Source: Roseicyclus persicicus (GTDB taxonomy: Bacteria > Pseudomonadota > Alphaproteobacteria > Rhodobacterales > Rhodobacteraceae). Taken from it: 64,000 nucleotides of DNA. Positions 26,641-34,876 of the stretch are shown in pieces (position 1 is the stretch's first letter; the number at the start of each line of letters is the position of its first letter). The notes under the pieces were generated by a model. It was not told the origin of the DNA. It was given only the letters and a program-made list of their open reading frames with translations, and made no database searches. The DNA lies in NCBI RefSeq assembly GCF_012395815.1, contig NZ_JAAZQQ010000001.1, positions 930,001 through 994,000 on the forward strand, given 5' to 3'. The translations under genes and the position numbers were made by a program.

Positions 26641-27248
26641 GGCGCGAGAAGGCGCGTGAAGAGCGTGTCGAGGAAGTGTTCGGCCTCGGTGATCGGGTCG
26701 CGGCGGGGGCCGAGCACGGCACGCACCTGCACGTCGAAGTCGGCGTAGTGCTGGGTCAGCGCCCAGATCGAGAAGATCAGGTGGTGCGGGTCCACGTCGG
26801 CGATGCGCCCGGCCTCGGCCCAGCCGCGGATGACGGCGGCCTTCTCGTCGACCAGCGCCTTGAGCTCGGTCGCCAGCGCCGCCTGCATCCGCGGCGCGCC
26901 CTGCACGATCTCGTTGGCGAAGAGCCTCGATTCGCGGGGAAATTCCCGGCTCATCTGCAGCTTGCGCCGGACATAGGCGAGGAGTTCCGCCACCGGCTCG
27001 CCGTCGCCGTCCAGCGCGCGCAGCGGGTCGAGCCAGGTGTCCATCAGCTTGCTCAGGAGGGTGACGTGCATCGCCTCCTTGGAGGGGAAATAGTAGAGCA
27101 GGTTGGGCTTGGACAGCCCCGCCTCGGCCGCGATCATGTCGAGCGTCGCGCCGCGGAAGCCGTGCTGCGAGAACACCTCGAGCGCCGCCTCGAGGATGGT
27201 TTCGCGGTTCTTGCGCTGGATCCGCGTGCGCGGTTTCTGCAGGCCCAT
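26637..27248 (-). CDS. rutR: RutR-type TetR-family repressor of pyrimidine use
   Basis: A 203-residue regulator. The HTH is at about residues 15-60 (ETILEAALEVFSQHGFRG, LSKPNLLYYFPSKEAM). The C-terminal ligand domain closely follows E. coli RutR (LKALVDEKAAVIRGW, VDPHHLIFSIWALTQHYADF), which binds uracil or thymine and then leaves DNA. It is divergent from the transaminase gene, and a perfect RutR operator lies between them at 27420. Here it sits with the reductive (Pyd) pathway rather than the Rut pathway it controls in E. coli. ATG 27248 gives the family N-terminus. Confidence 0.9.
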   Translation of the reverse strand: MGLQKPRTRIQRKNRETILEAALEVFSQHGFRGATLDMIAAEAGLSKPNLLYYFPSKEAMHVTLLSKLMDTWLDPLRALDGDGEPVAELLAYVRRKLQMSREFPRESRLFANEIVQGAPRMQAALATELKALVDEKAAVIRGWAEAGRIADVDPHHLIFSIWALTQHYADFDVQVRAVLGPRRDPITEAEHFLDTLFTRLLAP

Positions 27249-27387
27249 GAGCGCATTTGAAGCGCGCCCGCGCGCCCCGCACAAGCCCCGTTTCGCGCCC
27301 CGCCCAAGCCCCGGGCAGCGCCGCCCGTTTCGGCATCATTCGCCTTGTCTTTGCGCGGCGCCTCAAGGAAACTGCCGGGACGGGCCG

Positions 27388-27415
27388 TTGACTGGCACAG
27401 CGCCTCTGCTAGCGT
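27388..27415 (+). promoter_or_regulatory. Candidate sigma-70 promoter of the pyrimidine operon
   Basis: TTGACT (27388-27393) and TAGCGT (27410-27415) are 16 bases apart and would start transcription near 27421, inside the RutR operator. The fit of the two sites supports repression, but the -10 box is weak. Confidence 0.45.
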
Positions 27416-27419
27416 GGCC

Positions 27420-27435
27420 TTGACCATCTGGTCAA
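27420..27435. promoter_or_regulatory. RutR operator
   Basis: TTGACCATCTGGTCAA is a perfect 16-base dyad identical to the E. coli RutR consensus TTGACCA, two bases, TGGTCAA. It lies 48 bases before the transaminase start and 171 bases before rutR, and overlaps the likely transcription start. It should repress the operon when no pyrimidine is bound, and possibly autoregulate rutR. Confidence 0.85.
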
Positions 27436-27483
27436 AAACAATTCCGCGGTCCGGCGGCGCGCGCCCGGGCCCGTACCACAGGG

Positions 27484-28824
27484 ATGCCCGCGATGGCCCT
27501 CGACCGCTCCAACCCGGTGCCGAACGACCTGTCCGCCTTCTGGATGCCGTTCACCGCGAACCGCCAGTTCAAGAAGGCGCCGCGGATGCTCGTCTCCGCC
27601 GACCGGATGCATTACCGCACCGCCGACGGGCGCGAGGTGCTGGACGGCACCGCGGGGCTGTGGTGCTGCAACGCGGGCCACAACCGCCCCAAGATCGTCG
27701 AGGCGATCCGCCAGCAGGCGGGCGAGCTGGACTATGCGCCGGCCTTCCAGATGGGCCACCCCAAGGCCTTCGAGCTGGCCAACCGGCTGCGCGACATGGC
27801 GCCGGCGCCGATGGAGCACGTGTTCTTCACCAACTCGGGCTCCGAGTCGGTCGAGACCGCGCTGAAGATCGCCATCGCCTACCAGCGCGCCATCGGCCAG
27901 GCGTCGCGCACCCGCCTGATCGGGCGCGAGCGCGGCTACCACGGCGTGAACTTCGGCGGCATCTCGGTCGGCGGCATCGTCAACAACCGCAAGTTCTTCG
28001 GCTCGCTGCTGACCGGGGTCGACCACCTGCCGCACACCCACCTGCCGGGCCAGAACGCCTTCAGCCGCGGCCAGCCCGAGCATGGCGGCAACCTGGCCGA
28101 CGAGCTGGAGCGCATCGTCGCGCTGCACGGCCCCGAGACCATCGCCGCCGTGATCGTGGAGCCGGTGGCGGGCTCGACCGGCGTGCTGATCCCGCCCAAG
28201 GGCTACCTGCAGCGCCTGCGCGAGCTGACCCGCAAGCACGGCATCCTGCTGATCTTCGACGAGGTCATCACGGGCTTCGGCCGCCTCGGCGCGCCCTTCG
28301 CCGCCGACTATTTCGACGTGATGCCGGACATGATCGTCTGCGCCAAGGGCCTGACCAACGGCGTGATCCCGATGGGCGCGGTGCTGGCCACGAAGGAGAT
28401 CCACGACGCCTTCATGGGCGGGCCCGAGCACGTGATCGAGCTGTTCCACGGCTACACCTACTCGGGCAACCCGATCGCGTCGGCCGCCGGCATCGCCACG
28501 CTGGAGACCTACAAGGAGGAGGGGCTGTTCGAGCGCGCCGCCGAGATCGCGCCCTACTGGGAGGACGCGCTGCACAGCCTCAAGGGCCTGCCGCATGTCA
28601 TCGACATCCGCAACCTCGGCCTGATCGGCGGCGTGGAGCTGGAGCCGATCGCGGGCGAGCCGACCAAGCGCGCCTTTACTGCCTTCCTCGAGGCCTACGA
28701 CCGCAACGTGCTGATCCGCACCACCGGCGACATCATCGCCATGTCGCCGCCGCTGATCATCGAGAAGGGCCACATCGACACGCTGATCGGGACCTTGGCG
28801 GACGTTCTTAGGAAACTGCATTAA
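27484..28824 (+). CDS. Class III aminotransferase, probable beta-alanine--pyruvate transaminase
   Basis: A 446-residue PLP enzyme. NSGSESVETALKIA, the cofactor aspartate in LIFDEVITGFGR (Asp259) and the PLP lysine in VCAKGLTNG (Lys288) are present. LWCCNAGHNRPKI and SAFWMPFTANRQFKKAP match omega-amino acid:pyruvate transaminases. Context strongly suggests it turns beta-alanine (from uracil) or 3-aminoisobutyrate (from thymine) into the semialdehyde. First gene of the right-hand operon, just after the RutR operator. ATG 27493 is an alternative start three codons in. Confidence 0.9.
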   Translation: MPAMALDRSNPVPNDLSAFWMPFTANRQFKKAPRMLVSADRMHYRTADGREVLDGTAGLWCCNAGHNRPKIVEAIRQQAGELDYAPAFQMGHPKAFELANRLRDMAPAPMEHVFFTNSGSESVETALKIAIAYQRAIGQASRTRLIGRERGYHGVNFGGISVGGIVNNRKFFGSLLTGVDHLPHTHLPGQNAFSRGQPEHGGNLADELERIVALHGPETIAAVIVEPVAGSTGVLIPPKGYLQRLRELTRKHGILLIFDEVITGFGRLGAPFAADYFDVMPDMIVCAKGLTNGVIPMGAVLATKEIHDAFMGGPEHVIELFHGYTYSGNPIASAAGIATLETYKEEGLFERAAEIAPYWEDALHSLKGLPHVIDIRNLGLIGGVELEPIAGEPTKRAFTAFLEAYDRNVLIRTTGDIIAMSPPLIIEKGHIDTLIGTLADVLRKLH

Positions 28825-28861
28825 GGACGGCCGGAAAGAGACTGGGGATAAAGGAAAAGAC

Positions 28862-30112
28862 ATGCCGGCACCTGCCGAGAACATGCGGATCGACGGCGAG
28901 CGCCTCTGGGACTCGCTGATGGAGATGGCGAAGATCGGGCCGGGCGTGGCGGGCGGCAACAACCGCCAGACCCTGACCGATGCCGACGCCGAGGGCCGCG
29001 CGCTGTTCCGGCGCTGGTGCGAGGCGGCGGGGATGACCATGGCCGTCGACCAGATGGGCAACATGTTCGCCCGCCGCGAGGGCACCGACCCCGAGGCGCT
29101 GCCGGTCTATGTGGGCAGTCACCTAGACACCCAGCCCACGGGCGGGAAATATGACGGCGTGCTGGGCGTGCTCGGCGGGCTGGAGGTGATCCGCAGCCTC
29201 AACGACCTGAACATCAGGACGAAACATCCCATCGTCGTGGTGAACTGGACGAACGAGGAGGGCACGCGCTTTGCCCCCGCCATGCTCGCCTCGGGCGTGT
29301 TCGCGGGCCGGCACACGCTCGACTGGGCCTATGACCGGGTTGATGCGGCCGGCAAGCGCTTCGGCGACGAGCTGGAGCGGATCGGCTGGAAGGGCGACGA
29401 GCCCGTGGGTCATCGCCGGATGCACGCCATGTTCGAGCTGCACATCGAGCAGGGCCCGATCCTCGAGGCCGAGGGCAAGGACATCGGCGTCGTCACCCAC
29501 GGCCAGGGCCTGCGCTGGATCGAATGCACGATCACCGGCAAGGAAAGCCACACCGGATCGACGCCGATGCACATGCGCCGGAACGCGGGCCGGGGCCTCG
29601 CGCTGATCACCGAGCTGGTGCACGAGATCGCGATGAAGAACCAGCCGAACGCCGTCGGCGCCATCGGCCATGTCGACGTCTACCCCAACAGCCGCAACAT
29701 CATCCCCGGCAAGGTGGTCTGCACCGTCGACATGCGCACCCACATCCTGCCCAAGCTGAACGGCATGGTCGAGGATTTCCTGGCCCGCGCGCCGCAGCTT
29801 TGCGAGGAGATCGGCGTCGGCTTCTCGGCGCAGATCGTCGGCCAGTTCGACCCGCCGGCCTTCGACGAGGGCTGCGTCAAGACCATCCGCCAGGCCGCCG
29901 AAAGGCTTGGATATTCCCACATGGACATCGTGTCCGGCGCGGGCCACGACGCCTGCTGGATCAACGATGTCGCGCCGACGGCGATGATCATGTGCCCCTG
30001 TGTCGACGGCCTCAGCCACAACGAGGCCGAGGAGATCAGCCCGGAGTGGGCCGCCGCCGGCACCAACGTCCTGTTCCACGCCGTCGTGGAGACCGCGGAG
30101 ATCGTCGAATGA
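28862..30112 (+). CDS. hyuC: Zn-dependent N-carbamoyl-beta-alanine amidohydrolase (hydantoinase/carbamoylase family)
   Basis: A 416-residue M20-type amidase that cleaves N-carbamoyl-beta-alanine to beta-alanine, CO2 and ammonia. Metal ligands are seen in GSHLDTQPTGGKYDG (His87, Asp98), NEEGTRF (Glu132/133), LHIEQGPILE and the C-terminal CVDGLSHNEAE. The dimerisation domain (about 210-320) carries SHTGSTPMHMRRNAG. It is the third catabolic step and follows the transaminase by 37 bases. It overlaps the lipoprotein gene by four bases. L-carbamoylase activity on hydantoins is the alternative. Confidence 0.92.
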   Translation: MPAPAENMRIDGERLWDSLMEMAKIGPGVAGGNNRQTLTDADAEGRALFRRWCEAAGMTMAVDQMGNMFARREGTDPEALPVYVGSHLDTQPTGGKYDGVLGVLGGLEVIRSLNDLNIRTKHPIVVVNWTNEEGTRFAPAMLASGVFAGRHTLDWAYDRVDAAGKRFGDELERIGWKGDEPVGHRRMHAMFELHIEQGPILEAEGKDIGVVTHGQGLRWIECTITGKESHTGSTPMHMRRNAGRGLALITELVHEIAMKNQPNAVGAIGHVDVYPNSRNIIPGKVVCTVDMRTHILPKLNGMVEDFLARAPQLCEEIGVGFSAQIVGQFDPPAFDEGCVKTIRQAAERLGYSHMDIVSGAGHDACWINDVAPTAMIMCPCVDGLSHNEAEEISPEWAAAGTNVLFHAVVETAEIVE

Positions 30113-30366
30113 AGACCATGCGTTACGCCGCGCTTGCCGCGCTGATGGCCGTTGCCGGCTGCGTCACCGCCACGCCCGAGGGCGAGACGGCCGAGATCAG
30201 CGAGCAGGTCCGCGCGCTGGCCGCCCCGGGGCAGGACCTGACGCAGGTCCGCCTCGAGAGCGACGGCTGCTACTGGTACCGCTACGACGGGCCGGTCGAG
30301 ACGACCTTCCTGCCGCTGATGACGCGCGAGGACCGGATGATCTGCGTGCGGGCGCCGACGACCTGA
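30109..30366 (+). CDS. Small lipoprotein within the pyrimidine operon
   Basis: An 85-residue protein with a lipoprotein signal; the lipobox AVAGC places the lipidated cysteine at residue 19. The mature part has two more cysteines (DGCYWYRYDG, MICVRAP), perhaps a disulfide, and no known domain. It overlaps hyuC by four bases (ATGA) and precedes hydA by 40, so it belongs to the operon. A role near the importer is possible but not shown by sequence. Confidence 0.75.
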   Translation: MKTMRYAALAALMAVAGCVTATPEGETAEISEQVRALAAPGQDLTQVRLESDGCYWYRYDGPVETTFLPLMTREDRMICVRAPTT

Positions 30367-30406
30367 CACCGGCAAGGCTGGACCTGATGACCTGGGGAGA
30401 GACGAG

Positions 30407-31861
30407 ATGAGCACCGTGATCAAGGGCGGCACCGTGGTGACCGCCGACCTGACCTATGCCGCCGACGTGAAGGTCGAGGGCGGCCGCATCGTCGAGATCG
30501 GCCCGAACCTCAAGGGCGACGAGGTGCTGGACGCCACCGGCTGCTACGTCATGCCGGGCGGGATCGACCCGCACACGCACCTGGAGATGCCCTTCATGGG
30601 CACCTATTCGTCCGACGATTTCGAGAGCGGCACCCGCGCCGCCCTGTCGGGCGGGACCACGATGGTGGTCGACTTCGCGCTGCCCAGCCCCGGTCAGGGC
30701 CTGATCGACGCGCTCAAGATGTGGGACAACAAGGCCGGGCGCGCCACCTGCGACTATTCCTACCACATGGCGGTGACCTGGTGGGGCGAGCAGGTCTTCG
30801 ACGAGATGAAGACCGTCATCGAGGACCACGGCATCAACACCTTCAAGCACTTCATGGCCTACAAGGGCGCGCTGATGGTGAACGACGACGAGATGTACGC
30901 CTCGTTCAGCCGGCTGGCCGAGCTGGGCGGCATCGCGCTGGTCCATGCCGAGAACGGCGACGTGGTGGCCGAACTGACCGCCAAGCTGCTGGCCGCGGGC
31001 AACACCGGCCCGGAGGCGCACGCCTATTCCCGCCCCGCCCAGGTCGAGGGCGAGGCGACGAACCGCGCCATCATGATCGCCGACATGACCGGCGTGCCGC
31101 TCTACGTCGTCCACGTCTCGTCCGAGGATGCCCACGAGGCGATCCGGCGCGCCCGCAGCCTTGGCAAGCGCGTCTGGGGCGAGCCGCTGATCCAGCACCT
31201 GACGCTGGACGAGAGCGAGTATTTCCACCCCGACTGGGACCACGCCGCCCGCCGCGTCATGTCGCCCCCCTTCCGCAACAAGAAGCACCAGGACAGCCTC
31301 TGGGCGGGCCTGATGTCGGGCTCCTTGTCGGTGGTGGCGACGGACCATTGCGCCTTCACCACCGAGCAGAAGCGGTTCGGGATCGGCGATTTCTCCAAGA
31401 TCCCGAACGGCACCGGGGGGCTCGAGGACCGGATGCCGATGCTCTGGACCCATGGCGTCGCCACCGGGCGGCTGACGCCCAACGAGTTCGTGGCCGTGAC
31501 CTCGACCAACATCGCCAAGATCCTGAACTGCTACCCCAAGAAGGGCGCGATCCTGGTGGGCGCGGACGCCGACATCGTGGTCTGGGACCCCGAGAAGGAA
31601 AAGACCATCGCCGCGTCGGCGCAGCAGTCGGCGATCGACTACAACGTGTTCGAGGGGCACCACGTGAAGGGCCTGCCGCGCTTCACGCTGACCCGCGGCC
31701 ACGTCGCCGTGCATGACGGCGAGATCCGCACCCGCGAGGGCCACGGTCAGTTCGTCAAGCGCCCCGGCAACGGCACCGTGAACCGGGCGCTGTCGACCTG
31801 GAAGGAGCTGACCGCGCCGCGGCCGGTGGAACGGACGGGCATTCCGGCAACAGGCGTCTGA
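30407..31861 (+). CDS. hydA: Dihydropyrimidinase (hydantoinase)
   Basis: Opens dihydrouracil to N-carbamoyl-beta-alanine, the second step of the pathway. At 484 residues it has the normal length. The binuclear zinc site is complete: His56 and His58 in GGIDPHTHLEMPF, the carboxylated lysine Lys153 in FMAYKGALM, His180 in LVHAENGD, His236 in VVHVSSED and Asp313 in ATDHCAF. GAILVGADADIVVWDPEK is the usual C-terminal motif. It sits between the lipoprotein and SDR genes. Hydantoins could also be substrates. Confidence 0.95.
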   Translation: MSTVIKGGTVVTADLTYAADVKVEGGRIVEIGPNLKGDEVLDATGCYVMPGGIDPHTHLEMPFMGTYSSDDFESGTRAALSGGTTMVVDFALPSPGQGLIDALKMWDNKAGRATCDYSYHMAVTWWGEQVFDEMKTVIEDHGINTFKHFMAYKGALMVNDDEMYASFSRLAELGGIALVHAENGDVVAELTAKLLAAGNTGPEAHAYSRPAQVEGEATNRAIMIADMTGVPLYVVHVSSEDAHEAIRRARSLGKRVWGEPLIQHLTLDESEYFHPDWDHAARRVMSPPFRNKKHQDSLWAGLMSGSLSVVATDHCAFTTEQKRFGIGDFSKIPNGTGGLEDRMPMLWTHGVATGRLTPNEFVAVTSTNIAKILNCYPKKGAILVGADADIVVWDPEKEKTIAASAQQSAIDYNVFEGHHVKGLPRFTLTRGHVAVHDGEIRTREGHGQFVKRPGNGTVNRALSTWKELTAPRPVERTGIPATGV

Positions 31862-31884
31862 CCGAGGCGCCGGAGGGGGACGAG

Positions 31885-32586
31885 ATGGTGAAGGTCGCGG
31901 TGATCACCGCCGGTGGCTCGGGCATGGGCGCCGATGCGGCCCGGGCCCTGCGCGAGGCCGGCTTCGAGGTCGCGATCCTGTCCTCGTCGGGCAAGGGCGA
32001 GGCGCTTGCGGCCGAGCTGGGCGGGCTGGGTGTCACCGGGTCGAACCAGTCCAACGCCGATCTGGCGCGCCTTGTCGACGGCGCGATGGAGCGCTGGGGC
32101 CGCATCGACGTGCTGGTCAATTCCGCCGGGCACGGCCCCCGCGCCCCGGTGCTGGAGCTGACCGACGAGGACTGGCACCAGGGCCTCGACGTCTACATGC
32201 TGGGCGCGGTCCGGGCGACGCGGCTGGTGACGCCGATCATGGTGGCGCAGGGCGGCGGCGCGATCATCAACATCTCGACCTTCGCGGCCTTCGAGCCCGA
32301 CCCGGTGTTTCCGACATCCGGCGTGTTCCGGGCGGGGCTGGCGGCCTTTGCCAAGCTGTTCGCGGACAGGTACGCCCCCGACAACGTGCGCATGAACAAC
32401 GTGCTGCCGGGGTTCATCGACAGCCTGCCCGAGAAGGAGGAGTTCCGCGCCCGCGTGCCAATGGGGCGCTACGGGCGGTCGCGGGCCGAGATCGGCGGCA
32501 CCATCGCCTTTCTCGCCTCCGACGCCGCGGGCTACATCACCGGCCAGAACCTGCGGGTCGATGGCGGCATAACGAGATCGGTATGA
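31885..32586 (+). CDS. SDR-family protein with altered catalytic motif
   Basis: A 233-residue Rossmann-fold protein with the cofactor loop VITAGGSGMGADA and the NSAG motif (79-82) of short-chain dehydrogenases, and the catalytic serine (Ser131). The YxxxK pair is missing: the expected tyrosine is Ser145 and the lysine Arg149 (FPTSGVFRAG). Activity may be lost or changed. It sits between hydA and the ABC transporter, 23 bases after hydA and 16 before the ATPase. A role in handling a pathway intermediate, or a binding role, is inferred. Confidence 0.8.
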   Translation: MVKVAVITAGGSGMGADAARALREAGFEVAILSSSGKGEALAAELGGLGVTGSNQSNADLARLVDGAMERWGRIDVLVNSAGHGPRAPVLELTDEDWHQGLDVYMLGAVRATRLVTPIMVAQGGGAIINISTFAAFEPDPVFPTSGVFRAGLAAFAKLFADRYAPDNVRMNNVLPGFIDSLPEKEEFRARVPMGRYGRSRAEIGGTIAFLASDAAGYITGQNLRVDGGITRSV

Positions 32587-32602
32587 CGGGGGACCAGGAC
32601 GG

Positions 32603-33424
32603 GTGACTGTGGCAGCTGCAATGCCGGTGCAAGGATCGACGGGCGCGACGCCCGTGATCGAGGCGCGTGGGCTCGACCTGACCTTCCAGACCGCCGACGG
32701 TCCGGTGCAGGCGCTGCGCGACGTCAACCTGACCATCGGCAAGGGCGATTTCGTCAGCTTCATCGGCCCCTCGGGCTGCGGCAAGACCACCTTCCTGCGG
32801 GTCATCGCGGCGCTGGAGCACCCCACGGGCGGCACCATCACCGTCAACGGGATGACGCCCGACGAGGCGCGGCAGGCCCGCGCCTATGGCTACGTGTTCC
32901 AGGCCGCGGGGCTCTACCCGTGGCGCACCATCGAGAAGAACATCAAGCTGCCGCTGGAGATCATGGGCTTCGACCGGGCCGAGCAGGACCGGCGCGTGCA
33001 GAACGTGCTGCACCTCGTCGACCTGGAAGGCTTCGGCAAGAAATTCCCCTGGCAGCTGTCGGGCGGGATGCAGCAGCGGGCCAGCATCGCCCGGGCGCTC
33101 GCCTTCGACGCCGACATCCTGTTGATGGACGAGCCCTTCGGCGCGCTGGACGAGATCGTGCGCGACCACCTGAACGAGCAGCTCCTCAAGCTCTGGGCGC
33201 GGACGGAAAAGACCATCGGCTTCGTCACCCACTCCATCCCCGAGGCGGTCTACCTGTCCACCAAGATCGTGGTCATGTCCCCGCGGCCGGGCCGGATCAC
33301 CGACGTGATCGACAGCCCGCTGCCGCGCGAGCGCCCGCTCGACATCCGCGACACGCCCGAGTTCCTGGCCATCGCCCACCGCGTCCGCGAGGGGCTGCGC
33401 GCGGGGCATGCCTATGACGATTAA
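32603..33424 (+). CDS. ABC transporter ATP-binding protein (NMT1/taurine-nitrate type)
   Basis: A 273-residue ATPase with Walker A GPSGCGKTTFLR, the Q-loop region GYVFQAAGLYPWRTI, signature LSGGMQQRASIARAL, Walker B ILLMDEPFGALDE and the H-loop FVTHSIPEA. Sequence style is that of the importers using NMT1/THI5-type binding proteins. With the two permeases and the binding protein downstream it forms a complete importer, probably for a pyrimidine or related base. The GTG start is preceded by AGGACGG. A GC hairpin (around 33496-33519) separates it from the next gene. Confidence 0.92.
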   Translation: MTVAAAMPVQGSTGATPVIEARGLDLTFQTADGPVQALRDVNLTIGKGDFVSFIGPSGCGKTTFLRVIAALEHPTGGTITVNGMTPDEARQARAYGYVFQAAGLYPWRTIEKNIKLPLEIMGFDRAEQDRRVQNVLHLVDLEGFGKKFPWQLSGGMQQRASIARALAFDADILLMDEPFGALDEIVRDHLNEQLLKLWARTEKTIGFVTHSIPEAVYLSTKIVVMSPRPGRITDVIDSPLPRERPLDIRDTPEFLAIAHRVREGLRAGHAYDD

Positions 33425-33534
33425 CGACGCGCCCGCAGGTCGGAAACCGGCGCGCGCCCGCGCCGCCGCCGCCGCTATCACCGCCCCATGTCCGGGGGCC
33501 GCGGGGTCGGCCCCCCTGTCGAAAGGGGCGGCGG

Positions 33535-33867
33535 ATGAGTGCGGGGTTCTTCGCGTGGCTCGGGGCGGCGATGGCCGTGTTCCTGACCGCCTCCACGGCG
33601 CTCCGGGCCTATGTCTCGGCGCCGCGGATCGGGCTTCTGCTGGTCGCGCTGGGCCTCTACACGCTGGGCAACCTGATCATGGTGCGGCTGATGCGCGAGA
33701 CCGGGATGGCCGTCGCCATCTCGATCTCGGCGGTGCTGCAGCTGGTGCTGGCGGCCGGGGTGGGGATGCTGCTGTTCGGCGAGCGGCCGGGGATGCTGCA
33801 ATCGGCGGGGCTCGTGCTGGGCATCGTCGCGGTGGCGCTGATCGTCTGGCCGACGCGTCCGGGCTGA
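33535..33867 (+). CDS. Four-helix SMR-like membrane protein
   Basis: A 110-residue protein with four hydrophobic helices (about 5-24, 31-50, 57-80, 86-105). Length, spacing and the piece GMAVAISISAVLQLVLAAG near residue 57 resemble small multidrug resistance transporters such as EmrE (GIAYAIWSG at the same place). The membrane glutamate that drives EmrE (Glu14) is absent from helix 1. It lies 110 bases after the ABC ATPase and 14 before the permease, inside the importer genes. It may be an accessory subunit of the importer or a separate exporter. Confidence 0.75.
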   Translation: MSAGFFAWLGAAMAVFLTASTALRAYVSAPRIGLLLVALGLYTLGNLIMVRLMRETGMAVAISISAVLQLVLAAGVGMLLFGERPGMLQSAGLVLGIVAVALIVWPTRPG

Positions 33868-33880
33868 GGAGGGGGGCGGC

Positions 33881-34876
33881 ATGAGCGTCGCGGCCGCCTC
33901 CGCGCCGACCGGCCGCCGCGGCGGCGCCGCGCTGGGCACGCTTGTCGGCGCCGTGCTGCCGGTGCTGACGGTGGTGCTGGCCATCGTGGCGCTGTGGTAT
34001 GCTGCCTCCGTGATGATGAACCGCGCCTGGACGCTCGACCAGATGGAGCGGCGCGGCCTCGAGATGACGGCGATGGAGATCGTCGCCGACACCATGAACC
34101 AGGAACGCCCCGTGCTGCCGACACCGCACCAGGTCTTTGCCGAGCTGTGGAACACGACGGTGGGCGAACCCGTGATGCGCGAGCGGCGCGGCCAGATGCA
34201 GGGCAACCCCCGCAACCTGGTGTTCCACGCCTACCACACGCTGTGGCCCACCATCCTCGGCTTCGGGATCGGCTCGATCCTCGGCATCCTGCTGGCCGTC
34301 GGCATCGTCCATTCCCGCGCGATGGACATGAGCGTCATGCCCTGGGCCATCGCCAGCCAGACCATCCCGATCCTCGCCATCGCGCCGATCATCGTGGTGG
34401 TGGTGTCGAACCTGCCCGCGCTGAACAACGCGGTGGATGCGGGCCTCATCAGCGAGGACACCAAGCTCCTGGTGCCCAAGGCGCTGATCTCGGCCTATCT
34501 CAGCTTCTTCCCCGTCGTGGTCGGCATGGTCGCGGGCCTGCGCAGCCCCAATGCCATGGACCTCGACCTGATGCGCACCTATTCGGCCAGCCGGCCGCAG
34601 ACCTTCTGGAAGCTGCGGCTGCCGGCCTCGGTGCCGTTCCTGTTCACCTCGCTCAAGGTGTCCATCGCGGCCGCGCTGGTCGGCACCATCGTGGCCGAGC
34701 TGCCCACCGGCGCCCGCTTCGGCCTCGGCGCGCGGCTCCTGACGGGGAGCTACTACGGCCAGACCATCCAGATCTGGTCGGCGCTGTTCATGGCGGCGAT
34801 CTGCGCGGCCGGCCTGGTGATGCTGCTCGGCGCGATCGAGAAGCTGGTCCTGAAACGCATGGGGGTGAAGCCATGA
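33881..34876 (+). CDS. ABC transporter permease (first)
   Basis: A 331-residue membrane protein of the BPD_transp_1 type. The first membrane helix is at about 25-47, then a roughly 80-residue outside stretch including LPTPHQVFAELWNTT, then five or six helices. The ATPase-coupling loop is in DLDLMRTYSASRPQTFWKLRLPAS-like sequence near residues 226-248. The next permease overlaps by four bases (ATGA). The large segment between helices 1 and 2 is longer than usual. Confidence 0.9.
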   Translation: MSVAAASAPTGRRGGAALGTLVGAVLPVLTVVLAIVALWYAASVMMNRAWTLDQMERRGLEMTAMEIVADTMNQERPVLPTPHQVFAELWNTTVGEPVMRERRGQMQGNPRNLVFHAYHTLWPTILGFGIGSILGILLAVGIVHSRAMDMSVMPWAIASQTIPILAIAPIIVVVVSNLPALNNAVDAGLISEDTKLLVPKALISAYLSFFPVVVGMVAGLRSPNAMDLDLMRTYSASRPQTFWKLRLPASVPFLFTSLKVSIAAALVGTIVAELPTGARFGLGARLLTGSYYGQTIQIWSALFMAAICAAGLVMLLGAIEKLVLKRMGVKP

